DNA from: RPRB01 sp035501615
GTDB lineage: Bacteria; Myxococcota; Myxococcia; Myxococcales; Myxococcaceae
DNA length: 36,544 nucleotides
NCBI GenBank assembly: GCA_035501615.1
Contig: DATJVY010000087.1
Coordinates: forward strand, 1 to 36,544
Reading direction: 5' to 3'
Under the pieces are notes generated by a model. That model searched no databases, had not been told where the DNA came from, and was given only the letters and a program-made list of their open reading frames with translations. Made by a program: the position numbers and the translations under genes. Of the stretch, positions 16,437-24,394 are shown piece by piece; the stretch's first letter is position 1, and every line of letters begins with the position of its first letter.

Positions 16437-17198
16437 ATGAGCGACTTCAAGGACCACTTCTCGTCGACCGCCACCGGCTATGCGGCGCACCGCCCCGTCT
16501 ACCCGCGCGCCGTCGCCGAGGCGCTCGCCGAGCGTTCGCCGGGACGGGGCCTGGCCTGGGATGCGGGGTGCGGGTCCGGACAGCTCTCGGTGGTGCTGGG
16601 CGAGGTGTTCGGAGAGGTGGCGGCCACCGACGCCAGCGCCGCGCAGATCGCCGCCGCCACGCCGCATCCGCACGTTCGCTACGCGGTCGCCCCGGCCGAG
16701 AGGAGCGGGCTTCCCGGGGGGAGCGTGGACTGCGCCGTGGCCGCCCAGGCGGCGCACTGGTTCGACCTCGACGCCTACTACCGCGAGGTGCGCCGGGTGG
16801 GCCGGCCCGGCGCGCTGGTGGCCCTGGTCACCTACGCAGTGATGCAGGTCGACCCCGCGGTGGAGGACGTCGTCGCCCACTTCTACTGGAAGACGCTGGA
16901 GGGCCACTGGCCGGCGGAGCGACGGCTGGTGGAGGAAGGCTACCGGTCGCTGCCCTTTCCCTTCGACCCGGTGGAGGCGCCGCCGCTCGCGCTCGAGCAC
17001 CGCTGGAGCGCCGAGCAGCTCCTCGGCTACGTGGGCACCTGGTCCGCCGTCCAGTCGCTGAGGAAGGCCGGCCGGGGGAGCGAGCTCGAGCGGTTCGGCC
17101 AGGAGGTCCGGAAGGCGTGGGGCGATCCGGCGACGCCCCGGATCATCCGCTGGCCCCTGTCCCTGCGTCTCGGCCGCGTCACCTCCCGGGCGGCCTGA
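16437..17198 (+). CDS. Class I SAM-dependent methyltransferase
   Basis: The 253-residue protein has a methyltransferase type 11 Rossmann fold: the N-terminal block DHFSSTATGYAAHRPVYPRA, motif I WDAGCGSGQLSVVL (residues ~40-53), the motif II acidic residue in VAATDASAAQI, and motif III/post-I VDCAVAAQAAHWFDLDAYYRE. The last is typical of a subgroup with HWFD after motif IV. The C-terminal ~110 residues form the variable substrate-binding cap. The subgroup contains small-molecule methyltransferases, including ones related to trans-aconitate and ubiquinone-type enzymes, but the substrate is unknown. ATG 16437 lies after a GGAG-like site. It ends 5 bp before the converging CHAT gene. Confidence 0.9.
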   Translation: MSDFKDHFSSTATGYAAHRPVYPRAVAEALAERSPGRGLAWDAGCGSGQLSVVLGEVFGEVAATDASAAQIAAATPHPHVRYAVAPAERSGLPGGSVDCAVAAQAAHWFDLDAYYREVRRVGRPGALVALVTYAVMQVDPAVEDVVAHFYWKTLEGHWPAERRLVEEGYRSLPFPFDPVEAPPLALEHRWSAEQLLGYVGTWSAVQSLRKAGRGSELERFGQEVRKAWGDPATPRIIRWPLSLRLGRVTSRAA

Positions 17199-17203
17199 GC
17201 GTG

Positions 17204-19966
17204 TCAGCTCTCCGGGCTCCGCGCTCGCGACCAGGCCCGCGCGCCCGCCCCGACGAGCACCGCTCCGAGCAACGCGGCGACGATCCACCGCCCGCGGGCC
17301 CACGGCCCCTCCGGGCGGGGGACCACCTCGGAGTCGCCGAGGAGCAGGTAAGGGGCCCAGCTCGCCGGGGGAGCGCCGGCCTCGCGCCTGGCGCGCTTGG
17401 CGGAGGCGAGGGCCCGGCCCACGGACTCGCCGCGATCGAGGTGAGCGTAGAAGACCTCGAAGAGCTGGGCCGACTCGTCGTCGCGGACGCTCTGGAGGCT
17501 GGCCACCACGGTGCTGGCCCCCGCCTCGAAGAACGCACGGGCGAGGCTGAGCGTCCCCTCTCCGCGGAGCACCACGCCTCCCGAGGCCCGGCAGGCGGAG
17601 AGGACCACCGTCGTGCCGCCCAGGCCGAGCCGGGAGATCTCCCCGACCGTCAACCGCCCGTCCTCCGCTCCCTCGGGCCGGAGCAGCACCGCGGAGCGCT
17701 CGGGGTCTCCCAGGTCGAGCACGGCGTGCGTCGCCAGGTGAATCACCGAGTAGGGGGCCGCCGCGGCTCTCTTGAAGCGCTCCTCGGTCGCGCCCTCGCC
17801 CGAGAGGAGCACCCGGGAGCCCGGAGCACGTTCCAGCGCGCGGGCCGCCTCGCTCCGGCTCCCGGGGAGGCCCAGCTCTCCATGTACGCCCGCCCGGGAG
17901 AGGTCCTGCCGCATCGCCTCGGGTAGCACCGGATCGGCGACCGCCAGCGTGCCACCACCGCCTCCACGCCGGCCGGTCCGGAGCCGCAGCCAGACCGCGC
18001 CGGAGGGGACGACGGCCACCCGGTAGGTGTCGGCCAGGAAGGGGCCGCCGGCCCCGACGCGGAGCGCCTCCAGGGGAAGGCGGTGGAGGATTCCGTCCGG
18101 CACCACCACCAGCGAGTGAATGCCCGGCGGGAGGAGGCGAGCCACCGGCGCGAAGAGACGCTCGTACAGAATCGCCCCGCCCTCGGCGTCCGAGCCGTCC
18201 CTCCGCTCGAGGAGCGAGAGCCAGAGCGAGACCGGGGCCTCGAGCTCGGCCGCGCCGGGGATGGGCACCGCGCGGACCTGCTCGCGGGTGAGCACCACCA
18301 CCCAGGAGGGCCCTTCCGGATAGGGCGCACGCAGCTCGGGGACGGAGCTCCACTGCTGGAAGGACACCAGGGCCTCGTCCGGCCGCAACGCCGCCTGCAG
18401 CGCTTCCACGGAGGGCGGCTCCGGAGCCACCTCCGGCTGGCGGTCGAGGGTCCGCTGCCGCTCCATCCGGCGCAGGCGGGGGGCGAGCTCGCACCGCTCG
18501 GCCCGCGAGACCGTGGGGTCGAGCAGCGTCCGGTGCACGGCGCGAATGGCGTCCTCGGATGCGTCCGCGGGCCGGGTCTCGGGCCGGACAAGCTCCTCGA
18601 GGAGGGCCTGGGCCCGGAACCGCTCCATGGTGACCAGCGCCTCGACGACCTGAGCGCGCCCCGGGTCCGGCGCCGCGGCGGCGAGCAGCTGCCCGGCCAC
18701 GAGCTCGTAGGCGAAGGCCTGCGCGTCCTGGTAGCGCATGCGGGTCCGGACGTCGGTCTGCGCGCGCCGGAGCGTGCCCAGCCGCTCGAGTGCGGCGAGG
18801 GCGTCTTCCCGCGCCCGTGCTGGCTCGCCGGAGCGCCAGCGCACCCAGGCCCGCAGGAGCAGGCTGTGCGCCACCTCCCATGCGTTGTCCCCGGCCTCGG
18901 CCCGAGCGAGCGCCGCGTCGGCCAGCGCGAGCGCCTCCGCGCTCCGGGGAGCCGGGCCTTCCGCCAGGTCGCGCGCCATGAGCCACTCGGCGTACCAGGG
19001 GTAGCTCCACCCCTTCCGTCGGCGGTACCCCTCCAGCGCCTCGGTGAGCAGACGCCGGCCCTCGTCCGAGGGGCCAAGCAGGAGCGCGAGCTCGACCCGC
19101 GTGGCGAGCGCGCCCGCGGCCACGTCGCTGATCGCGACCTCGAGCCCCAGCCGGTCCTGCTCGCGCAGCGCCGCTCGCAGGAGGCGCTCGGCATCACCGC
19201 GGTCGAACCTTCCGTGGAGGGTGAGGTCGGTGGCGGCCGCAGCCTGGCCCGCCAGCGTCGTCGCGCGGAGGGGCGAGCCGGGCTCGGCCAGGTCGAGCAG
19301 CTCGGTCAGCACGGCGAGCCTCCGCTCGTTCGCCCCGAGCATGCCGGCGAGGAAGGCCCGCTGGGCGTGGAGGAGAGAGCGCATCCAGCGGGGGTCCTCC
19401 CCGCCGAGCCGGTCCAGCCTCTCCAGTGCGCGCTCCGCCTTGGCGAGGTCGTCGGTCTTGGTGGACCAGCGGAGCCACCAGAGCTGGGCCAGGCGGCGGA
19501 GGTGCAGATCGTCCCCGCACTCGGCGACCTGCTCGGCCTCCTCGACCAGCTGGAGCGAGGTCTCGTCACAGCGTGACTCGCTCATGCAGCGCTGCCCCAG
19601 TCGGCTGAGGAGCGCCGCGACCAGACCTGCCGGGTCGGGCGACCGGCGAAACAGATCGACGGCCCGCGCATACTGCGCCTCGGGCACGTACTCGCCGGCG
19701 AACGAGCGGTGGAGCCCCTGGTACAGGAGAGCGTAGGGATCCTCCGGTCGGGCACGGAGCCGGCGGTCCAGGAACGACTGCACCGAGGGGCTCGCACCGG
19801 GCCCGAGAGCGAAGAGGCAGAGGTAGCCCTCGTCCGAGGCCGGGCTCCGGTCGAGCACCGCCTCGCACTTCCGGAGCGCAGGGGACCGCCCGTCGGCGGC
19901 GGCGCCCGACCCCGGCGCGAGCGCGAGGGCGACCAGGAGCCAGCGCGCGTGGAGACAGGGCCGCAC
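17204..19966 (-). CDS. Exported TPR-CHAT protease-like protein with C-terminal membrane anchor
   Basis: The 920-residue protein has an apparent signal peptide (residues 1-24, RWLLVALALAPGSGAAADG), a long helical-repeat region (about 30-500) with TPR-like repeats, and a C-terminal CHAT domain (about 520-880). CHAT proteins are caspase-like cysteine peptidases; the dyad is present, H747 in VIHLATHAVL and C792 in TVVLSACRASGG, followed by GEGTLSLARAFFEAGASTVVAS and PYLLLGD. A last hydrophobic helix (893-911, WIVAALLGAVLVGAG) with an Arg-rich tail predicts a C-terminal anchor, placing the catalytic domain in the periplasm. Start is GTG 19966. It is divergent from an ECF sigma/anti-sigma pair with only about 30-47 bp between, suggesting a joint function, perhaps cleavage of the anti-sigma factor. 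The substrate is not known. Confidence 0.9.
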   Translation of the reverse strand: MRPCLHARWLLVALALAPGSGAAADGRSPALRKCEAVLDRSPASDEGYLCLFALGPGASPSVQSFLDRRLRARPEDPYALLYQGLHRSFAGEYVPEAQYARAVDLFRRSPDPAGLVAALLSRLGQRCMSESRCDETSLQLVEEAEQVAECGDDLHLRRLAQLWWLRWSTKTDDLAKAERALERLDRLGGEDPRWMRSLLHAQRAFLAGMLGANERRLAVLTELLDLAEPGSPLRATTLAGQAAAATDLTLHGRFDRGDAERLLRAALREQDRLGLEVAISDVAAGALATRVELALLLGPSDEGRRLLTEALEGYRRRKGWSYPWYAEWLMARDLAEGPAPRSAEALALADAALARAEAGDNAWEVAHSLLLRAWVRWRSGEPARAREDALAALERLGTLRRAQTDVRTRMRYQDAQAFAYELVAGQLLAAAAPDPGRAQVVEALVTMERFRAQALLEELVRPETRPADASEDAIRAVHRTLLDPTVSRAERCELAPRLRRMERQRTLDRQPEVAPEPPSVEALQAALRPDEALVSFQQWSSVPELRAPYPEGPSWVVVLTREQVRAVPIPGAAELEAPVSLWLSLLERRDGSDAEGGAILYERLFAPVARLLPPGIHSLVVVPDGILHRLPLEALRVGAGGPFLADTYRVAVVPSGAVWLRLRTGRRGGGGGTLAVADPVLPEAMRQDLSRAGVHGELGLPGSRSEAARALERAPGSRVLLSGEGATEERFKRAAAAPYSVIHLATHAVLDLGDPERSAVLLRPEGAEDGRLTVGEISRLGLGGTTVVLSACRASGGVVLRGEGTLSLARAFFEAGASTVVASLQSVRDDESAQLFEVFYAHLDRGESVGRALASAKRARREAGAPPASWAPYLLLGDSEVVPRPEGPWARGRWIVAALLGAVLVGAGARAWSRARSPES

Positions 19967-19995
19967 GGCAGCGACGTTAGCCGTGGTGCCCGGAT

Positions 19996-20523
19996 GTGGT
20001 TAACTCGGCGCCCGTGAACGGAAACTCCCGCGCCAGTTCGCGGGGCGGGAGCGGGCCGGCCGAGATTCGCGCCCTCCTCCTCCGGGCCGTCGCCCGCCAT
20101 TGCCCGCGGGAGCTCCACAGCCAGCAGGAGGACCTGGTTCACACCGCGTGGCTGCGGATCGTCGAGCGGGAGGGGGGTGAGGATTTCACCCGCCTCGAGC
20201 CGTCCTACTTCTGGAGGGTCGCTTTCACGGTGGTCATCGACGAGATTCGCAGGAGGGGCGCCCGGGCCACCCAGGCCCGCGCGCTCGAGGCGCTCCCGGG
20301 CGCGGTCGCCCCCGGGCCCGATCTGGGCGCGGAGATCCGCGACTGCGTGGAGAAGCTTCCGGCCTCCCGCCAGCTCCCGGTCATCCTCCACCTCCAGGGC
20401 TTCCGGAACATCGAGGTGGCACGTGCCTGCCAGTGGACGGAGAAGCGGGCCGAGAACCTCGTCTACCGGGGGCTGGAGCAGCTCCGGCGATGCCTGGAGG
20501 CCAAGGGGCTCGACGCGCCATGA
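19996..20523 (+). CDS. ECF-type RNA polymerase sigma factor
   Basis: The up to 175-residue protein has the two ECF domains. Region 2 spans about residues 25-85 (ALLLRAVARHCPRELHSQQE, DLVHTAWLRIVE, EPSYFWRVAFTVVIDEIRRRG). Region 4 is at about 112-170 (CVEKLPASRQLPVILHLQGF, VARACQWTEKRAENLVYRGL, EQLRRCLEAKG), with the HTH that reads the -35 element. Such factors redirect RNA polymerase to a small regulon and are held by an anti-sigma factor. The start is uncertain: GTG 19996 gives the longest frame, GTG 20014 is equally possible; no ATG is available. The stop overlaps the anti-sigma start (ATGA), so both are made together, and the TPR-CHAT gene is divergent. Confidence 0.9.
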   Translation: MVNSAPVNGNSRASSRGGSGPAEIRALLLRAVARHCPRELHSQQEDLVHTAWLRIVEREGGEDFTRLEPSYFWRVAFTVVIDEIRRRGARATQARALEALPGAVAPGPDLGAEIRDCVEKLPASRQLPVILHLQGFRNIEVARACQWTEKRAENLVYRGLEQLRRCLEAKGLDAP

Positions 20524-21170
20524 CCCTCGATGCCGAGAGGCTGCGCTCCGAGTTCCAGTCCGCGGAGGGAACCGCCCCGGGTGAGACCTGCCCCGCGCCC
20601 GAGCTGTTCTGGCAGCTGGTCCGGGGAGAGCCCCCCGCCCGCCAGCTGGGCTCGCTCGTCCGGCACACGCTCCGCTGCAGCGCGTGCGGCTCGGCCCTGC
20701 GGCTGGCGCGGGACCTCGAGACGAACGTCGAGGGACCGGTGGTCGTCTCCCCACGACCGCTCGGGCGGACCCGGCTCTGGCTCGGTCTCGCCGCCGGCCT
20801 CGGCGTGGCCTCGGCGCTGGCGGTCCTCGTGCGCGCCCCGGCTCCGTCCGGGCGCACCGGCATGGTGCTCGAGCGGGGACCGGCCGCGGGAGCGATGCGC
20901 TCGCTGGTCCCGGCCGGGCCACGGCCGCGCACCGGGCTGGTGCTGGCCTGGACCCCGTTCCCCGGCGCGCTTCGCTACGTGGTGACGCTGGCCTCGCCGA
21001 AGCTCGAGGTGCTCTACAAGCAGGCCGGGGTCCGGGAGACCGAGCTCCGGGTGCCGCCGGAGGTCCTGGCCAAGCTTCCGGCCGGAGCGCGGCTGGTCTG
21101 GAAGGTCGAGGCCGTGCTCGGCGACGGCGAGGTCCAGGAGTCGCCGGCGTTCGATCTCGTTCTCGAGTGA
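20520..21170 (+). CDS. Zinc-finger, single-TM anti-sigma factor with FN3-like periplasmic domain
   Basis: The 216-residue protein has an N-terminal ZAS-like anti-sigma domain: C24 in GETCPAPELFW and the HxxxCxxC core H49-C53-C56 in RHTLRCSACGSAL. One transmembrane helix follows at about residues 86-105 (WLGLAAGLGVASALAVLV). The outer domain (about 135-216) looks like a fibronectin type III or similar beta-sandwich (AWTPFPGALRYVVTLAS, then RLVWKVEAVLGDGEV). The expected topology is cytoplasmic ZAS, periplasmic sandwich. It overlaps the ECF sigma gene by 4 bp, which is typical for cognate pairs. The linker of ~25 residues after the membrane is a natural place for regulated cleavage; that is inference. 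It ends 10 bp before the converging araC-type gene. Confidence 0.85.
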   Translation: MTLDAERLRSEFQSAEGTAPGETCPAPELFWQLVRGEPPARQLGSLVRHTLRCSACGSALRLARDLETNVEGPVVVSPRPLGRTRLWLGLAAGLGVASALAVLVRAPAPSGRTGMVLERGPAAGAMRSLVPAGPRPRTGLVLAWTPFPGALRYVVTLASPKLEVLYKQAGVRETELRVPPEVLAKLPAGARLVWKVEAVLGDGEVQESPAFDLVLE

Positions 21171-21180
21171 CAGGGGGGAA

Positions 21181-22206
21181 TCATTCCAGCTCGGTCGGGC
21201 GCTCCCCGCAGTCCGGGCACATTCCCGCAGCGTCCCGCTCGAGCTCCTCCTCCAGGGCGAAGCGCATCTCCCACACGTCCGGGCAGCCGTATTCCTCCTC
21301 TGCTTGCCACCGGGTCTTTTCGGGCCCCCTGGATTGGCGGGGGAAGGGGCGGCCGTTCGCGTTCCGCCAGTAGGCCGCCGGGGTGATCCCCAGCTCCTCC
21401 TTGAACGCGCGACAGAAGCTCGGCCGGCTCCGGTATCCCGTCACGTGTGCGACCCGGGCCAGGTCCGTCTCTCCCTCCCGGAGCAGCCTCGCCGCTCGTC
21501 GGATGCGCGTCCGCCGGACGTGATCCGATGGCGTCGACCCCGCGAATTGCTGGAACCGCGCTCCGAAGCGGCGGTGGGACCGGCCACCCGCCCTCGCCAG
21601 TTCCGGGATCGCTCGGGTCTCCGAGCCCTCACCGCAGGCTGCATTGAGCCCGGATCTCACGACGGGGTCCGCGAGCGCGCGCAGAAGACCAGTCTCGTTC
21701 CATTCGATGGAGGCGAGGTGGAAGCGCAACGCCTCGATGAACAGGCCCTCGCAGAGGCGAGTCGCCAGTCCCTCCCGCCCCAGCAGCGGGAGCGTCAGCT
21801 CCGCGAGCAAAGCATCGAGCAGGGGGCCGAAGGACCTCGGACCTCGACCCGACGGTGCGGCCTGGATGACGCGGGGAAGGGCCTCGAGAAGAGGGTGCCC
21901 ATGTGGTGCCTCGAAGTCGATTCGGACGGAGAAGACCGACGGGGCAGAGGCCGGTTCGCTCACTTCCTGGAGCGCGCCGCCGACGCCTCGGTTGACGACC
22001 AGAACCTCCCCTCGCTCGGAGGGATGCAGCCATGTCGGCTCGTCGACGTCGATGCGAAACAGGCCCTCGAGGGGGACGTGCAGCGTGACCGCGGTCGTCG
22101 GGAACTGCCTACGCCACGGACGGGCGGTCTCCTCGAACGTCATGGGAGCGCAGCGGAACCGGAGCTCGGTGAGCGCGTCGTCCAGCGCATCGGGGCCCTC
22201 GGCCAT
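21181..22206 (-). CDS. AraC-family transcriptional regulator with cupin-type sensor domain
   Basis: The 341-residue protein has an N-terminal sensor region of about 190 residues (DALDDALTELRFRCAPMTFE, a beta-rich section up to about 110) resembling the cupin_6-type AraC sensors. It then has an AraC double HTH at about 225-300: RFGARFQQFAGSTPSDHVRR, RIRRAARLLREGETDLARVA, and the signature VTGYRSRPSFCRAFKEELGI followed by TPAAYWR. After the HTH there is an unusual acidic C-terminal extension of about 45 residues ending in a CPDC pair. ATG 22206 is taken as start; the frame stays open far upstream, but that part lies in repeat sequence. The ligand is unknown and no target is visible. Confidence 0.88.
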   Translation of the reverse strand: MAEGPDALDDALTELRFRCAPMTFEETARPWRRQFPTTAVTLHVPLEGLFRIDVDEPTWLHPSERGEVLVVNRGVGGALQEVSEPASAPSVFSVRIDFEAPHGHPLLEALPRVIQAAPSGRGPRSFGPLLDALLAELTLPLLGREGLATRLCEGLFIEALRFHLASIEWNETGLLRALADPVVRSGLNAACGEGSETRAIPELARAGGRSHRRFGARFQQFAGSTPSDHVRRTRIRRAARLLREGETDLARVAHVTGYRSRPSFCRAFKEELGITPAAYWRNANGRPFPRQSRGPEKTRWQAEEEYGCPDVWEMRFALEEELERDAAGMCPDCGERPTELE

Positions 22207-22246
22207 CGAGAAGAGCGGAAGCAAGAAGGAGACCGCGTCCAGGTTT

Positions 22247-22335
22247 GATCCCCAAGTCCCTCTCGGGTAGCCGCCCCGGACGGTCCGGGGCGAGGGGGGA
22301 GTCGGTGCCCCGAAAAGCGTCCAGAAATGATCCCC
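22247..22335 (+). repeat. 89-bp inverted repeat, left copy
   Basis: This copy begins and ends with GATCCCC and aligns without gaps to the reverse complement of 22803-22891. Shared blocks include GATCCCCAAGTC, CCGGACGGTCC, AGGGGGG and GCCCCGAA.AGCGTC. About three quarters of the positions agree by eye, the main divergence being 17 bp after the first block. Immediately downstream TGATCCCC (22328-22335) pairs with GGGGATCA (22348-22355). Confidence 0.75.
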
Positions 22336-22404
22336 AAGAGCTTGCATGGGGATCACCCACGGACCGCCGTGCCCGGGTACCCGCGGACGAACGTCTCCGC
22401 GCCT

Positions 22405-22521
22405 GGACGGCTCGCATCCGGGACGACCCGCCCAGGCGCCGGGGCAAGGTGCAAGGTGCGAAGGTCGGCTCGTCCTCGAGGTACGACCGTGCAGTCGCGC
22501 GGCGATTCGCCCCGATCCATG
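22405..22521 (+). repeat. ~120-bp direct repeat, copy 1
   Basis: It runs from GGACGG to CCGATCCATG and is matched by 22531-22655. Shared blocks are GCATCCGGG, CGCCCAGGCGCC, AGGTGCAAG.TGCG.AGGT, CGGCTC.TCCTCGAGGT, GTGCAGTC and CGGCGA. The second copy has about 8 extra bases after GCATCCGGG. The two lie nearly head to tail with a 9-bp gap. Confidence 0.75.
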
Positions 22522-22530
22522 TCCGCTCCC

Positions 22531-22655
22531 GGACGGGCTGGCATCCGGGGGCGACGTTGGCGCGCCCAGGCGCCGCGGCCAGGTGCAAGATGCGGAGGTC
22601 GGCTCCTCCTCGAGGTGCGACGGTGCAGTCACCCGGCGACTCGGCCCGATGCATG
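22531..22655 (+). repeat. ~120-bp direct repeat, copy 2
   Basis: Second copy of the unit at 22405-22521, from GGACGGGCTGGCATCCGGGG to CCCGATGCATG. Differences are scattered substitutions plus a short insertion, so the duplication is not recent. Confidence 0.75.
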
Positions 22656-22802
22656 CCCCCGGAGGGCGCTCCGAGGATGCGCTCGTCGCCTCTCCGACAG
22701 CACGCCCGACGCGGCAAACCCCGACCCCCGCCGCCCTTCGCGACCGCGGACGAGAATGGACCGACGGTCGGCCCGTCCAGAATTGTTCCGCGTTCCTGCC
22801 CC

Positions 22803-22891
22803 GGGGATCCTTTCGAGACGCTCTTCGGGGCGCGCACGCCCCCCTCCCCCAGGACCGTCCGGAAATGATCCGCATCCCCGACTTGGGGATC
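22803..22891 (-). repeat. 89-bp inverted repeat, right copy
   Basis: Reverse-complement copy of 22247-22335, of identical length and again bounded on both sides by GGGGATC. It lies 144 bp before the rarA stop. ATCCCC-GACTT-GGGGAT (22874-22890) forms a small perfect hairpin at its outer end. Confidence 0.75.
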
Positions 22892-23035
22892 CGCGTGCGT
22901 CGACCGTGAGGCCCCTGACCGCGTCGGGCGCGAGCGAGGTCGCCGTCGTGCCGGCTGGGTCGCCCCTCGCCCGCCGGTGGTACCGTCCGCGCGCTGGTCG
23001 TCGAGGTTGCCCGGAGCGCGGGTGAGCGTGAATGC

Positions 23036-24358
23036 TCACCCCTCGCTGCCCGGCTCCTCCTCCTGCTCGCGGGCCCGCAGCTCCTCGAGGCGCTTCTTGA
23101 GCTGGTTCTCGGCGCCGCTGTCGCCCGGCGCGTAGAACCGTCGGCCCACCAGCGCATCGGGGAGGTACTGCTGCCGGACCCAGTGGCCCTCGAACTCGTG
23201 CGGGTACTGGTACGCGCTCCCGAACCCCATCTTCTTCATCAGCGGCGTCGGCGCCGGGCGGAGGTGCGGCGGAACGGGCAGGGTGCCGGTCTCGTCCACC
23301 GCCTCCTTCGCCTTCCCCCAGGAGCTGATCACCGTGTTCGACTTCGGGGCCATCGACAGGTACGTCACCGCCTGCGTGAGCGGGAGCGTCCCCTCGGGTA
23401 GGCCGACGAGCTCGTAGGCCTGGAGCGCGGACACCGCCACCACCAGCGCCTGGGGGTCGGCGTTCCCCACGTCCTCGGAGGCGAAGATCACCATCCGGCG
23501 GAGCACGAAGCGCGGATCCTCACCGGCCTCGAGCATCCGGGCCATCCAGTACAGCGCGGCGTCGGGGTCCGAACCCCGCATCGACTTGATGAACGCGGAG
23601 ATGACCGCGTAGTGCTCGTCGCCCGCGCGGTCGTAGAGCAGCACCTTCCGCTGGAGCGCCTCCTCGGCGACTCCGACGGTGATCCTGCCTCCGCCGGATG
23701 CCGCGACCTCGAGCGCGGTCAGGGCCCGCCGCGCGTCGCCCCCGGCCGTTCGGGCGATGAAGCGGAGGGCGTCCTCGTCGGCCTCCACCTTCCCCGCGAG
23801 CCCCTGCGGGGCGGCCAGAGCGCGGCGGAGCAGCTCGAGGAGCTCGTCCTCCTCCAGCGGCCGGAGCGTCACCACCCGGGTGCGGCTGAGCAGGGCCGAG
23901 TTCACCTCGAAGCTCGGGTTCTCGGTCGTGGCTCCGAGCAGCGTGACGGTCCCCTTCTCCACGTGGGGCAGGAGCGCGTCCTGCTGCGCCTTGTTGAAGC
24001 GGTGGATCTCGTCCAGGAAGAGCACCGTCCGCTGGCCGTGGAGCCGCGCGCGCTCCTCGGCCGCCGCCACCGCCTCGCGGATGTCCTTCACCCCCGCCGC
24101 CACCGCCGACATCTGGACGAAGGCCGCCTCCGTGGCCCCTGCCAGGAGACGGGCCAGCGTCGTCTTCCCCGTGCCGGGAGGCCCCCAGAGGATGAGCGAG
24201 GGTAGCGCGCCTCCCTCCACCGCCCGCCGGAGGAGCCGCCCGGGCGCGGTCAGGTGCTCCTGGCCGACGAGCTCCTCCAGCGCCTTGGGGCGCATCCGCT
24301 CGGCGAGCGGGCCGCGCGACGCCGCCTCTCGCTCGCTGGCATGGGCGAACAGGTCCAT
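23036..24358 (-). CDS. rarA: Replication-associated recombination AAA+ ATPase RarA (MgsA)
   Basis: RarA is a clamp-loader-like AAA+ ATPase that acts at stalled replication forks and single-strand/double-strand junctions. The 440-residue protein has the N-terminal LAERMRPKALEELVGQEHL, Walker A LWGPPGTGKTT (near residue 60), Walker B VLFLDEIHRFNKAQQD, sensor 1 GATTENPSFEVNSALLSR, sensor 2 GGDARRALTALE, and the C-terminal tetramerisation part with SMRGSDPDAALYWMARML and IFASEDVGNADP. Length fits the family. ATG 24358 follows AAGGAG at good spacing. The C-terminus has a short acidic, coiled-coil-like tail (RLEELRAREQEEE). It is divergent from nadK over 36 bp. Confidence 0.95.
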   Translation of the reverse strand: MDLFAHASEREAASRGPLAERMRPKALEELVGQEHLTAPGRLLRRAVEGGALPSLILWGPPGTGKTTLARLLAGATEAAFVQMSAVAAGVKDIREAVAAAEERARLHGQRTVLFLDEIHRFNKAQQDALLPHVEKGTVTLLGATTENPSFEVNSALLSRTRVVTLRPLEEDELLELLRRALAAPQGLAGKVEADEDALRFIARTAGGDARRALTALEVAASGGGRITVGVAEEALQRKVLLYDRAGDEHYAVISAFIKSMRGSDPDAALYWMARMLEAGEDPRFVLRRMVIFASEDVGNADPQALVVAVSALQAYELVGLPEGTLPLTQAVTYLSMAPKSNTVISSWGKAKEAVDETGTLPVPPHLRPAPTPLMKKMGFGSAYQYPHEFEGHWVRQQYLPDALVGRRFYAPGDSGAENQLKKRLEELRAREQEEEPGSEG

Positions 24359-24394
24359 GGTGGCCGCTCCTTGTAGTAAGAGCCCCGGGCCAAG

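Larger units (their letters stand above)
22207..23035. other. Long non-coding stretch with nested repeats
   Basis: No credible gene is seen in these 829 bp, although frames stay open on both strands because of the high GC. The interval holds an 89-bp inverted repeat (22247-22335 and 22803-22891), two direct repeats of about 120 bp (22405-22521 and 22531-22655), and small hairpins at 22328-22355 and 22874-22890. It separates the araC-type gene from rarA, both on the minus strand, so the end near 22206 must include the promoter of the araC-type gene. Confidence 0.7.

Noticed and set aside
17204..21170. Type III-E CRISPR (craspase) locus
   Set aside because: TPR-CHAT and an ECF sigma are present, but there is no gRAMP/Cas7-11 gene, no Cas1/Cas2 and no repeat-spacer array anywhere in the window.
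22405..22655. CRISPR-like array
   Set aside because: Only two units of about 120 bp with a 9-bp gap; repeat and spacer sizes do not fit.
22207..23157. Upstream extension of the AraC protein to 658 residues, and several plus-strand frames here
   Set aside because: The translation only mirrors the DNA repeats, crosses the rarA 3' end and shows no domain; stop codons are rare simply because of the GC content.
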